DNA from: Paramesorhizobium sp049065735
Lineage (GTDB): Bacteria > Pseudomonadota > Alphaproteobacteria > Rhizobiales > Rhizobiaceae
Assembly (NCBI RefSeq): GCF_049065735.1
Contig: NZ_JBAKHD010000002.1
Span: 62,001 to 126,000 of the forward strand
DNA: 64,000 nucleotides
Direction of reading: 5' to 3'
The notes below the pieces were generated by a model. The model had not been told where the DNA came from, made no database searches, and worked only from the letters and a program-made list of their open reading frames with translations. Made by a program: the position numbers and the translations under genes. Position 1 is the first letter of the stretch. The number at the start of each line of letters is the position of its first letter. Below are positions 42,994 through 50,639 of this stretch, one piece after another.

Positions 42994-44037
42994 TCACGCC
43001 ACCCAGCGGCTGAAAAGCGATGTGGAAAGCGCGCGCCCGGCGGAGCGCTCGCGCAGGATGAGTTCGCCCGATTCCACTCTTCCGCCGAGCCCGGTGAAGG
43101 CCTCGCGCATCAGCTCGTGAATGGCGAAGAAGGAGGCGCGGATCGAATAGGCGGTCAGCACTACGGCGAGCGGATTCGGCGTCAGGATCGAGCGGCAGAG
43201 ATCGACCATGGCAGGCAGATCGTCGAACAATTGCCAGACCTCGCCATTCGGCCCACGGCCATAGGCGGGTGGGTCGAGCAGGATGATATCGTAGCGGCTG
43301 TCGCGGCGCTCCTCGCGGGCGGCGAACTTGACCGCGTCGTCGCAGATCCAGCGGATCGGCTTGTCCGACAGGCCAGCCATTTGCTGGTTCTCCCGCGCCC
43401 AGAGGATGGCTTTCTTCGATGCATCGACATGGGTGACCTCCGCGCCTGCCCGTGCCGCCACGAGCGAGGCAAGGCCGGTATAGCCGAAGAGGTTCAGAAC
43501 CCGCACGGGGCGTCCGGCTTCGCGGATGAGCCTGTCCATATAGGACCAGTGCGAGGCCTGTTCGGGGAAAACGCCGACATGGCGGAAGGAAGTGAAGCGG
43601 CCTAGAAACGGAATGCCGTCATAGGCCATGGGCCAGGTTTCGCCCAAGGGCGTACGGGGAAAATGCCAGCGGCCCATGCCTTCTTCGTCGGTATTGCCGG
43701 TAAAGACGGCATCGGCCTTCGCCCATTCCGCCGCTTCCCACGCCGGCTGCCAGATCGCCTGCCCCTCGGGGCGTACGATGCGGTAGGGGCCGTATTGCTC
43801 GAGCTTCTGCCCGTTGCCGCTGTCGAGCAGGGCATAATCCGCCGATGGCTCGGTCTCGAGGATAAGCGGCAGCTTCTCGTCCGGACGCTTGCCATCGCGG
43901 CGCGTGAGAATACGCGGGCGCGCGGGCTCCGCCGCCGAACGCGGCTGCCTCTCCTCCATGGCGCGCTGCGGGCGGACGCTCTTCACGGCCTCACCTTCCG
44001 GCCGCTGCCGCTTGTCTTTTCGTTTCGGTGTTTTCAA
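42994..44037 (-). CDS. Class I SAM-dependent RNA methyltransferase (RlmI-like)
   Basis: A Rossmann-fold methyltransferase probably acting on rRNA. In about 347 residues, VLNLFGYTGLASLVAARAGAEVTHVDASKKAI is the SAM-binding motif and DIILLDPPAYGRGPNGEVW the catalytic N/D-P-P-Y/F-type motif. A basic, low-complexity N-terminus (MKTPKRKDKRQRPEG) precedes the core. The start is uncertain: a TTG at 44037 gives the longest form, while the first ATG (43959) gives 321 residues and still keeps the core. A family B repeat with one undetermined base lies just upstream. Confidence 0.85.
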   Translation of the reverse strand: MKTPKRKDKRQRPEGEAVKSVRPQRAMEERQPRSAAEPARPRILTRRDGKRPDEKLPLILETEPSADYALLDSGNGQKLEQYGPYRIVRPEGQAIWQPAWEAAEWAKADAVFTGNTDEEGMGRWHFPRTPLGETWPMAYDGIPFLGRFTSFRHVGVFPEQASHWSYMDRLIREAGRPVRVLNLFGYTGLASLVAARAGAEVTHVDASKKAILWARENQQMAGLSDKPIRWICDDAVKFAAREERRDSRYDIILLDPPAYGRGPNGEVWQLFDDLPAMVDLCRSILTPNPLAVVLTAYSIRASFFAIHELMREAFTGLGGRVESGELILRERSAGRALSTSLFSRWVA

Positions 44038-44070
44038 CCGGGATGCTTTCTATCTATCTGAAACCTCGGC

Positions 44071-44250
44071 NGGACAGCGCCCCCCTCTGTCCTGCCGGAC
44101 ATCTCCCCCGCAAGGGGGGAGATTATGCCGCCATTACCGCTGCCGCCAATCGCCGACGTTGCAGAATGGGCGCCGTCATCGACGCCAGCCAATCTCCCCC
44201 CTTGCGGGGGAGATGTCCGGCAGGACAGAGGGGGGCGACGTAGAGCGCCG
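44071..44250. repeat. Family B hairpin repeat, copy 2 (contains the only N)
   Basis: CCCCCCTCTGTCCTGCCGGA and GTCCGGCAGGACAGAGGGGG arms, with inner CTCCCCCGCAAGGGGGGAG hairpins and a core CGCCAATCGCCGACGTTGCA. The first base, 44071, is N, so the assembler could not settle this repeat. The rest of the 231-bp gap between lapA and the methyltransferase gene shows no ORF of interest. Confidence 0.85.
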
Positions 44251-44268
44251 ACGTTTCCCGTAAATCAC

Positions 44269-44604
44269 TCAGCGCTGATTGGTCAATTGCGTAGGAGACA
44301 CGGGACCAGCGGGACCCGCCTCTCCTACCTCCCGCCGCAACCGGTCCGCTTCTGCCTTGTTCACCCGGGCGCGCTTGCGGTGCTTGCCCTGCCCTATCCA
44401 CGTCGCGACGCTTCCCAGAATGAGGCCGGCGATGAGTGCGCCGAACAGCCAGACGAAGAGCGGCGCAGACCAGGAGAGGGCGGGATTGCCGGGATTGAAG
44501 GGATCGAGCGTCAGGGTCACCATCTCACGATTGGCAACCGACAGCGCGACGAGCACGATCGCCAGCGGCACGAGGATGATGATGGTGACGAAACGGTTTG
44601 TCAT
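44269..44604 (-). CDS. lapA: LapA-domain (DUF1049) membrane protein
   Basis: A 111-residue inner-membrane protein with two helices (FVTIIILVPLAIVLVALSVAN and APLFVWLFGALIAGLILGSVA). A basic cytoplasmic helix (KHRKRARVNKAEADRLRREV) and a proline-rich tail follow. It matches the LapA/YciS family, which in E. coli works with LapB in LPS assembly control; no lapB is seen here. It follows ihfB after 59 bp. Confidence 0.85.
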   Translation of the reverse strand: MTNRFVTIIILVPLAIVLVALSVANREMVTLTLDPFNPGNPALSWSAPLFVWLFGALIAGLILGSVATWIGQGKHRKRARVNKAEADRLRREVGEAGPAGPVSPTQLTNQR

Positions 44605-44663
44605 ACTGTTCCTGCTTCATCCGCGGGCTTTCAGGCATCTCCGTCCGGCCGCGGAAAATGCCC

Positions 44664-44954
44664 TTATTTGTCGGTGGATGCGTTCAGGCGGTCGCGCAAC
44701 TCCTTGCCGGTCTTGAAGAACGGCACCCACTTTTCCTCGACCTCCACGGCCTCGCCGGTGCGGGGATTTCGGCCGCTGCGGGCGGGGCGGTTTTTTACCG
44801 AGAAGGCACCGAAGCCGCGCAGTTCCACGCGGTTGCCGTCGGCAAGCGCATTGCTGATTTCGTCGAATACAGCGCCGACGATGTTTTCCACGTCGCGTTG
44901 AAAGAGATGCGGATTACGGCTGGCGATGATCTGCACAAGCTCGGACTTGATCAT
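44664..44954 (-). CDS. ihfB: Integration host factor subunit beta
   Basis: DNA-bending architectural protein of the HU/IHF family, 96 residues. IKSELVQIIASRNPHLFQRDVENIV is the dimer helix region. RVELRGFGAFSVKNRPARSGRNPRTGE is the DNA-binding arm with the intercalating proline. EEKWVPFFKTGKELRDRLN marks it as IHF beta rather than HU. It lies between sppA and lapA, the common order. Confidence 0.96.
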   Translation of the reverse strand: MIKSELVQIIASRNPHLFQRDVENIVGAVFDEISNALADGNRVELRGFGAFSVKNRPARSGRNPRTGEAVEVEEKWVPFFKTGKELRDRLNASTDK

Positions 44955-45022
44955 GGCGGTCGATCTCTCTTTTCACCTTGCTTTCAACATTAGTATGCGC
45001 AGAAACCTTGATATTCAACAGC

Positions 45023-45994
45023 TTATTGTCCGCTTGCCGGAGCCGTCTCCACCTGCCAGGTCGAAAGGAGGCCGGGCTGGAAGAGGTGCTCTCCGGCCAC
45101 CTCCCGCAGCAGGCTGCCGCTGTCTTCGGGAAGCCCCAGCACGCGGGCGATGAGCCGGGCGGCGGAATGCGAGAAGAAGAAGCCTTCCGAACCCTTCTTT
45201 TTCCATTCGATGACCTTTAGATTCTGGTCCACACCCTTGGTTTTCAGCCAGTCGATTGCCTCGTCTTCGCCGCCCAGCTGGTCGACGAGCTTCTTCTCCA
45301 GCGCCTGGCGACCGGTATAGACGGCTCCGTCGGCAAGAGCCACGGCCTGCGCATGGTCGAGCGGGCGGCGGCTTTGGACCAGATCGATAAACCACTGATA
45401 GGAGTCCATGATGACATTGCGGATCATGGCCTTCGCTTGCTCGCTGGCGGGCGTGAAGGGATTCGGTTCGGCCTTCAGCGGGGTGGACTTGATCGTCTCG
45501 ACCTTGACGCCGAGCTTGTTCAGAAGCTGCGTCACATCAGGATATTGGAACAGAACGCCGATGGAGCCGACGATGGAGGTTTTTCGCGCCACGATATGGT
45601 CGGCGGCGCTGGCGATCATATAGCCGGCGGAGGCGGCGAGCGTGCCGACCTGGGAGACGACGGGCTTTTTCTCCGCGATCTTGCGCAGGGCGTCGAAAAT
45701 CGATTCGCCGCCGGCGGTCGTGCCTCCCGGCGAGTCCACCGTGACGATCACGCCCTTGACCGCGTCGCTTTCGGCGATCTTCTTGAGCCGCTCGAGCAGC
45801 TCGCTGTCTTCCTGGATCGGCCCTTCGATCTTCACCTGGGCGATATGCGGCTCGTTGCGCCCGTCGAACTCGCCCGTGGACCAGGCCAGCGCCCCGACGC
45901 CCAGCGCCGCAACAAGCAGGGCCACGACCCGCCAGAAAGTGAGCTTGCGCCGCAACCGGCGCCGGTCGATGATTTCCTCAGCGGATTGTGCCAT
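45023..45994 (-). CDS. sppA: Signal peptide peptidase SppA, short form
   Basis: Degrades cleaved signal peptides in the membrane. The 323-residue 36K-type protein has one N-terminal membrane helix (VVALLVAALGVGALAWS) and a single serine-protease domain. The oxyanion region is VTVDSPGGTTAGGESIFDAL, the serine nucleophile lies in QVGTLAASAGYMIASAAD, and the general-base lysine is probably in the ARKTSIVGSIGVL segment. Located just upstream of ihfB. The divergent 219-bp gap to lptC contains no other gene. Confidence 0.95.
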   Translation of the reverse strand: MAQSAEEIIDRRRLRRKLTFWRVVALLVAALGVGALAWSTGEFDGRNEPHIAQVKIEGPIQEDSELLERLKKIAESDAVKGVIVTVDSPGGTTAGGESIFDALRKIAEKKPVVSQVGTLAASAGYMIASAADHIVARKTSIVGSIGVLFQYPDVTQLLNKLGVKVETIKSTPLKAEPNPFTPASEQAKAMIRNVIMDSYQWFIDLVQSRRPLDHAQAVALADGAVYTGRQALEKKLVDQLGGEDEAIDWLKTKGVDQNLKVIEWKKKGSEGFFFSHSAARLIARVLGLPEDSGSLLREVAGEHLFQPGLLSTWQVETAPASGQ

Positions 45995-46213
45995 GATTTT
46001 ATTCCTAGTCGTTGTTACCCCGAGCCGCGGCTGCTATAAACGGATTCCGGAAACAAACGGTTGCAGGAAATCATGAAGAATTGCCTGCCATTTGGAGCCA
46101 AAGACAAGAATCGGTTAGCTATATTTGTTATTCTATCCCAAAATAACCATATTGACTGAGCAAGGGACCGCTCTAAGGCCCAAGGTCGAGCAACAAGACG
46201 AATTCAGAAACAT

Positions 46214-46957
46214 ATGAACGCGCAAAAGAACAGCTATAACTGGGCGGCGGAACCTGCCCCGGCCCCGAGAAGCGGCACAGGTGCCCGGATGATGGATTTC
46301 GGCGCGTCCGAGAAGAACGCCGCGGTCTTCCATGCGGCGCAGCGCCATTCCGGCCGCGTTCGGCTGTTGAAGACCGTGTTACCCATCGCCGCCGTCGCCA
46401 TTGCAGGCGTCTTCTCGTGGTTCACCTTCTTTGCCGCTCCCTCCGGGCCCATCAAAGTGGAGGCCGGAGCGACGAACATTCAGGACGGCAAGCTTGTCAT
46501 GACCAACCCGACGCTCGACGGGTTCACCAAGGATAACCGTCCTTATACGATGACGGCCTCCAAGGCGATCCAGGACGTTTCCAAAACCGGCGTGATCAGC
46601 CTTGAGAATATAGATGCGGAGCTGCCCCTCGGCGCGGACCAGCGCGCCACCATCGAGGCGAAATCCGGCGTCTACGATAATGCAAACGCGCGTTTGCAAC
46701 TCGATAAGGATTTTACGGTTACAACGACCGGCGGGCTGAAGGCGAAGCTGAAATCGGCTGATGTCAACATTTCAAGCGGACAGATCACCACCGATCAGCC
46801 CGTTGATATTGAGAACGGCAATGCGCATATCTCGGCTGACAAGATGCAGATACGCGATAATGGCAAGGTGATGGTGTTCGAAAACAAGGTAAAGCTTGTC
46901 ATCGACCCGGCGAAAGAGCAAAAGAGTGTTGTTTCAGCTACGGGGAATGACGGCTGA
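46214..46957 (+). CDS. lptC: LPS export ABC transporter periplasmic protein LptC
   Basis: Single-pass inner-membrane protein bridging LptB2FG to the LptA filament. The 247-residue protein has a membrane helix near residues 54-74 (TVLPIAAVAIAGVFSWFTFF). A periplasmic beta-jellyroll of the LptC/OstA type (DUF1239) follows, with NPTLDGFTKDNRPYTMTASKA and ATIEAKSGVYDNANARLQLD. The N-terminal cytoplasmic tail (about 50 residues) is long, as usual in Rhizobiales. First gene of lptC-lptA-lptB. Confidence 0.93.
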   Translation: MNAQKNSYNWAAEPAPAPRSGTGARMMDFGASEKNAAVFHAAQRHSGRVRLLKTVLPIAAVAIAGVFSWFTFFAAPSGPIKVEAGATNIQDGKLVMTNPTLDGFTKDNRPYTMTASKAIQDVSKTGVISLENIDAELPLGADQRATIEAKSGVYDNANARLQLDKDFTVTTTGGLKAKLKSADVNISSGQITTDQPVDIENGNAHISADKMQIRDNGKVMVFENKVKLVIDPAKEQKSVVSATGNDG

Positions 46958-47012
46958 GGGCAACGCGGCTTAAAGAGCGAACATCGGCGCTGCCGGTTTC
47001 TTTTTAGGGGAT

Positions 47013-47693
47013 ATGGGAATGCAGCGCAGATTGATGGCACTAGATCACTTCCGTTTGAAACTTCTCCCTGTTGGAGCGGTCATGGCGCTTTTCGCCACGG
47101 CGGCGTCGGTTTCGTTTCCGGCACTTGCCCAGCAGCAGCAACAGCAGCAGCAGGGCGCTCCCTTCGGCAGTCTCAATCTCTCGGACAGCAAGGATCCCGT
47201 TCAGATCAATGCAGACAAGCTGGAGATGCGCGACCAGGACGGCATGGCCATCTTCACCGGCAATGTCTCCGTCGTGCAGGGCGAGACGGTGCTCAAGTCC
47301 GGCAAAATGACGGTTTTTTTCAACAAATCCGACGACAAGCAAGGCAAATCGGGCGGCAAGAGCGCAGCATCCGCGCAAGCGGGTGGCCTGGGCGCCGCCG
47401 GCATCGATCACCTTGAAGTCAGCGGCAAGGTGTATCTCAAGTCGGGCACGCAGATTGCCACCGGCGATGCGGGCACCTATGACGCCAAGTCGCAGACCAT
47501 GACACTGACGGGCAAGAAGGTGGTGCTTTCGGATGGCGACAATGTCGCGACCGGCTGCAAGCTGACTGCCAATACCGGCACCGGCAAGGCTTTCCTCGAA
47601 AGCTGCAAGGGCCAGGAGGGCCGGGTGTCGATCATCCTTTCGCCGAAAAACGCGCAGGAGCAGAGTCAAGCCGCCAGCGCGAAACGAAACTAG
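47013..47693 (+). CDS. lptA: LPS transport periplasmic protein LptA
   Basis: Periplasmic bridge protein carrying LPS toward the outer membrane. The 226-residue precursor has a signal peptide ending in FPALAQ, followed at once by a run of eight glutamines coded by CAG/CAA triplets. The OstA-like domain follows: PVQINADKLEMRDQDGMAIF, FTGNVSVVQGETVLKSGKM, and DAKSQTMTLTGKKVVLSDGDN. The KQGKSGGKSAASAQAGG linker lies in the middle. It follows lptC by 55 bp. Confidence 0.93.
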   Translation: MGMQRRLMALDHFRLKLLPVGAVMALFATAASVSFPALAQQQQQQQQGAPFGSLNLSDSKDPVQINADKLEMRDQDGMAIFTGNVSVVQGETVLKSGKMTVFFNKSDDKQGKSGGKSAASAQAGGLGAAGIDHLEVSGKVYLKSGTQIATGDAGTYDAKSQTMTLTGKKVVLSDGDNVATGCKLTANTGTGKAFLESCKGQEGRVSIILSPKNAQEQSQAASAKRN

Positions 47694-47702
47694 TTGTTTT
47701 CC

Positions 47703-47744
47703 GCATGATCCTACCTGGAAGTCAGCAACTTTTCGGGATCATGC
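47703..47744. repeat. Family D palindrome, copy 5
   Basis: A GCATGATCCTACCTGGAAGT arm and AACTTTTCGGGATCATGC arm in the lptA-lptB gap, ending 27 bp before the lptB GTG. Confidence 0.75.
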
Positions 47745-47771
47745 CCCAAGCCCGAGCAGTCAGAGTCGATA

Positions 47772-48623
47772 GTGTCAGTTTTGCCAGTTTTCTCGCGCAC
47801 CAGGGTTGAAGGCGACGAAGGGGTACCGCCCTCCGCCGCACCGGCAGCCGATATTTTTGAGGCGCCCCGCACCGGCCCCACGGGCGATATAGCGCGCCTC
47901 AAGGGAACGCTCGTCGCACGCGGCCTGACGAAGAGCTATCGCGGCAGGCAGGTCGTCAACGGCGTTTCCTTCGGCGTCAGGGCTGGTGAAGCGGTGGGCA
48001 TTCTGGGGCCCAATGGCGCGGGCAAGACCACCTGTTTCTATATGGTGACGGGCCTGGTGCCCGCGGACAGCGGCAGCATCGAGATCGACGGCTTCGACGT
48101 TACCAACATGCCGATGTACCGCCGGTCGCGGCTCGGCATCGGCTATCTGCCGCAGGAGGCCTCGATCTTCCGCGGCCTTTCGGTGGAAAACAACATCAAG
48201 GCCGTGCTCGAAGTGGTGGAGAAAGACAAGCGGAAGCGCGCCCAGGAGTTGGACGCGCTGCTCGAAGAATTCCACATCGCTCATTTGCGCAAGGCGCCTG
48301 CCCTTTCGCTTTCGGGCGGCGAGCGCCGGCGGCTGGAGATCGCCCGCGCCCTTGCCTCGCGGCCAAACTTCATGCTGCTGGACGAGCCGTTCGCGGGCGT
48401 CGACCCGATCGCCGTGTCCGATATCCAGCAATTGGTGCGGCATCTGACGAGCCGCGGCATCGGTGTGCTCATCACTGACCACAATGTACGCGAGACGCTG
48501 GGCCTCATCGACCGGGCCTATATCATTCATGCCGGGCAGGTGCTTACCCATGGCCGGCCGGCGGAAATCGTCGACAATCCCGACGTGCGGCGCTTCTATC
48601 TCGGCGATCAGTTCACGCTTTAA
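47772..48623 (+). CDS. lptB: LPS export ABC transporter ATP-binding protein LptB
   Basis: ATPase driving LPS extraction by LptB2FG. The 283-residue protein has Walker A GPNGAGKTT, Q-loop YLPQEASIFRGLSVENNI, signature LSGGERRRLEIARALA, Walker B FMLLDEPFAGVDPIAV and H-loop VLITDHNVRETL. About 45 extra residues rich in Ala/Pro precede the ABC core. The start is probably the GTG at 47772; no ATG precedes the core. Notably rpoN does not follow: the gene faces a terminator and an Omp gene, while rpoN is at 11.5-13.0 kb. Confidence 0.94.
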   Translation: MSVLPVFSRTRVEGDEGVPPSAAPAADIFEAPRTGPTGDIARLKGTLVARGLTKSYRGRQVVNGVSFGVRAGEAVGILGPNGAGKTTCFYMVTGLVPADSGSIEIDGFDVTNMPMYRRSRLGIGYLPQEASIFRGLSVENNIKAVLEVVEKDKRKRAQELDALLEEFHIAHLRKAPALSLSGGERRRLEIARALASRPNFMLLDEPFAGVDPIAVSDIQQLVRHLTSRGIGVLITDHNVRETLGLIDRAYIIHAGQVLTHGRPAEIVDNPDVRRFYLGDQFTL

Positions 48624-48677
48624 ATTTAGCGGGCCATATCCTGCACTATCCACGCTTATAGCGCGCCGATGAATTAT

Positions 48678-48700
48678 AGCCCCGCGATGAACGCGGGGCT
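48678..48700. terminator. Bidirectional terminator between lptB and the first omp gene
   Basis: AGCCCCGCG (48678-48686) and CGCGGGGCT (48692-48700) form a 9-bp GC-rich stem with a 5-nt loop between two convergent genes. It is followed by TTGCTT on the plus strand and ATAATT on the minus strand. Confidence 0.65.
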
Positions 48701-48725
48701 TTGCTTCGATAGCTGGAACGGGCGA

Positions 48726-49436
48726 TCAGAACTTGTAGGCGACGCCGATCCGCACCTCATGCGACTTGAATTTGCTCTCGAATTCGCTGTCGGCAAAATC
48801 GAATTTCTCCTTGCCGAGATCCACATAGCGGTATTCGAGGCGCAGAAGGATATTATCCGTGGCTGCGTAATCGACACCACCGCCGACAGTCCAGCCGGTC
48901 CGGGTCTGCTTCTTTTCGAATGTCTCCAGTCCTGTGCGCGAGATATCGTGCTCGACCTTGCCGAAGGCAAAACCACCGGCAAAATAGGGCAGGAAACGAT
49001 CCACCGCATAGCCGACGCGGCCTCGTACGGCACCTTCCCAGCGCATCCTGGCTTCATGCGTAAAGCTCGCATCGAGGGGCATGCTGATGGGGCGGAAAGT
49101 ATCGTCCTTCTTGACGCCGGCATAGACAATGTCGGCTTCCGCGCCGAGGACGAAGCCATTCCCGGCGTCAAAATTATAGCCGCCGTAGACGCCGCCAAGC
49201 CAGCCGGATGGCTTCAGCTTGTGGGAATAGATATCGGTGCCTGCTTCAAATTCATCCCTGGAATTGGCCCATGCATAGCCGGCCTGCGCGCCGATATAAG
49301 CACCGGTCCAGGAGAATGACGGAGGCAGCGCTGCTTCCGGCGGCGCGGGCTCCTGCGGGATCATATCCGCCGCCCTCGCGGAGGTCGCGGCGCCAAGCGC
49401 TATCGCGGAGGCCAGGATCAAATGCATAACCTTCAT
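48726..49436 (-). CDS. Omp25/Omp31-family outer membrane protein, paralogue 1
   Basis: An eight-strand beta-barrel surface protein of 236 residues. The signal peptide MKVMHLILASAIALGAATSARA is followed by a short proline-rich linker. The family start SFSWTGAYIGAQAGYAWANS comes next, with alternating amphipathic strands (GGVYGGYNFDAGNGFVLGAE, VRGRVGYAVDRFLPYFAGG, VGGGVDYAATDNILLRLEYR). The C-terminal strand ends in phenylalanine (GVAYKF), as needed for Bam-dependent insertion. The neighbour at 49714 is a clear paralogue. The 277-bp AT-rich upstream region has a CtrA-type box. Confidence 0.93.
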   Translation of the reverse strand: MKVMHLILASAIALGAATSARAADMIPQEPAPPEAALPPSFSWTGAYIGAQAGYAWANSRDEFEAGTDIYSHKLKPSGWLGGVYGGYNFDAGNGFVLGAEADIVYAGVKKDDTFRPISMPLDASFTHEARMRWEGAVRGRVGYAVDRFLPYFAGGFAFGKVEHDISRTGLETFEKKQTRTGWTVGGGVDYAATDNILLRLEYRYVDLGKEKFDFADSEFESKFKSHEVRIGVAYKF

Positions 49437-49591
49437 AGTTTTTTCTCCAGTCTTCGTGAGGCCAAAACCAAGTCTATGTCGAATCTATATACATGCCTAT
49501 CAAGCATTGTATGTAACTAGAAAGACACGCTCGCCTAAAATCAATATATTTTATCTGTATATTTTTGCTTTATTTCAAAAAGTATGAGGAA

Positions 49592-49606
49592 TTAATCATT
49601 AATTAA
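49592..49606. promoter_or_regulatory. CtrA-type box upstream of omp paralogue 1
   Basis: TTAATCATTAATTAA fits TTAA-N7-TTAA, 156 bp upstream of the first omp gene on the minus strand. The surrounding 49,540-49,660 region is very AT-rich, so a chance match is quite possible. CtrA control of outer-membrane proteins is known in Brucella. Confidence 0.3.
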
Positions 49607-49663
49607 TTGTAAATGCGATAATTATATTTAACTAATATTATAATTATCCAAATAAAATGGCAC

Positions 49664-49688
49664 AAATAAACCCCGCGACAACGCGGGG
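49664..49688 (-). terminator. Rho-independent terminator of omp paralogue 2
   Basis: On the minus strand, a GC-rich stem (CCCCGCG/CGCGGGG, plus strand 49671-49688) is followed by TTTATTTGTG. It lies 26 bp after the stop of the second omp gene and closely resembles the stem after the first. Confidence 0.8.
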
Positions 49689-49713
49689 CTTAGGATTGAC
49701 GAGCGCATGCCAA

Positions 49714-50433
49714 TTAGAATTTATAGGCGATACCGACACGGACTTCGTGCATCTTGAAGTCTGTTTTAAAGGAAGATTCGTCCGATATCCTGTAATTTTT
49801 GTCTCCCAAATCAGTGTAGCGGTATTCGAGACGAAGAAAGATGTTGTCGGTGGCTGCGTAATCAACACCGGCGCCTGCAGTCCAGCCGACCTGTGTCTTC
49901 TTGAAATCAGCCGAGTAACGCTCCGGGGTGTCGATGCCTATTGCGGCCTCAATGCTATGCTTGACTTCGCCGAAGGCGACACCGCCCGCGATGTAAGGCA
50001 GGAAGCGATCGACCGCGTAGCCGACACGGCCACGAACCGAACCTAGCCATCCCAGCTTGGTCTGCACACTTCCGTAGCCATACTCATCATCGAACCACTC
50101 GTCCGTCTTTTTCACCCTTGCGTAGTTGAAGTCCGCATCGGCGCCGAGGAGGAAACCATCCCCGACTTCCCAGTTGTAGCCGGCAAAGACGCCGCCGATG
50201 AAGCCCTTGGACTTCAATGTTTCATTCTCGTCACCGAGATCGACGTCGTAGGAGCTGAATTTAGACTTGGCCCATCCATAGCCTACCTGGCCGCCGAAAT
50301 AGGCACCGGTCCAACTGAACACCGGAGGCATGTATTCCGGCGTCGGCTCTTCGTAAACGGCGTCCGCCGCCCTGGCGGACGTCGCCGCACCAAGCACGAT
50401 TGCGGAAGCTGCGATGAAATGCATAATCTTCAT
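49714..50433 (-). CDS. Omp25/Omp31-family outer membrane protein, paralogue 2
   Basis: A 239-residue barrel protein with signal peptide MKIMHFIAASAIVLGAATSA cleaved after ARA. VFSWTGAYFGGQVGYGWAKS and the barrel strands follow (GGVFAGYNWEVGDGFLLGAD, RGRVGYAVDRFLPYIAGG, GAGVDYAATDNIFLRLEYR), with terminal GIAYKF. It shares long stretches with the gene at 48726, so the two arose by tandem duplication. The start at 50433 is set by the signal peptide; the longer frame adds 29 unlikely residues. The 206 bp upstream are AT-rich and carry its promoter; no other gene is seen there. Confidence 0.93.
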   Translation of the reverse strand: MKIMHFIAASAIVLGAATSARAADAVYEEPTPEYMPPVFSWTGAYFGGQVGYGWAKSKFSSYDVDLGDENETLKSKGFIGGVFAGYNWEVGDGFLLGADADFNYARVKKTDEWFDDEYGYGSVQTKLGWLGSVRGRVGYAVDRFLPYIAGGVAFGEVKHSIEAAIGIDTPERYSADFKKTQVGWTAGAGVDYAATDNIFLRLEYRYTDLGDKNYRISDESSFKTDFKMHEVRVGIAYKF

Positions 50434-50639
50434 GGCGTTTCTCCAGTCTTCGATGACGCCGTTATAACCGGCGGGCCTGATTCTCGCTGTAGCGCCAAGG
50501 ACACATTGGAAGTAATGCACAGAGTAATTTAAAGATTATATTTTAATAACCCAATGATTAAACAGATAATTTTTTGATATGCATTAATCACCTTAAGTAT
50601 ATGTAAATAAATAAAATTCCTACACAGAGAGTATGCTTT

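Noticed and set aside
44071..44071. The N as a join between unrelated contigs
   Set aside because: Genes on both sides are of the same type and composition, and the sapling order sppA-ihfB-lapA-methyltransferase-lspA is reasonable; more likely an unresolved repeat base.
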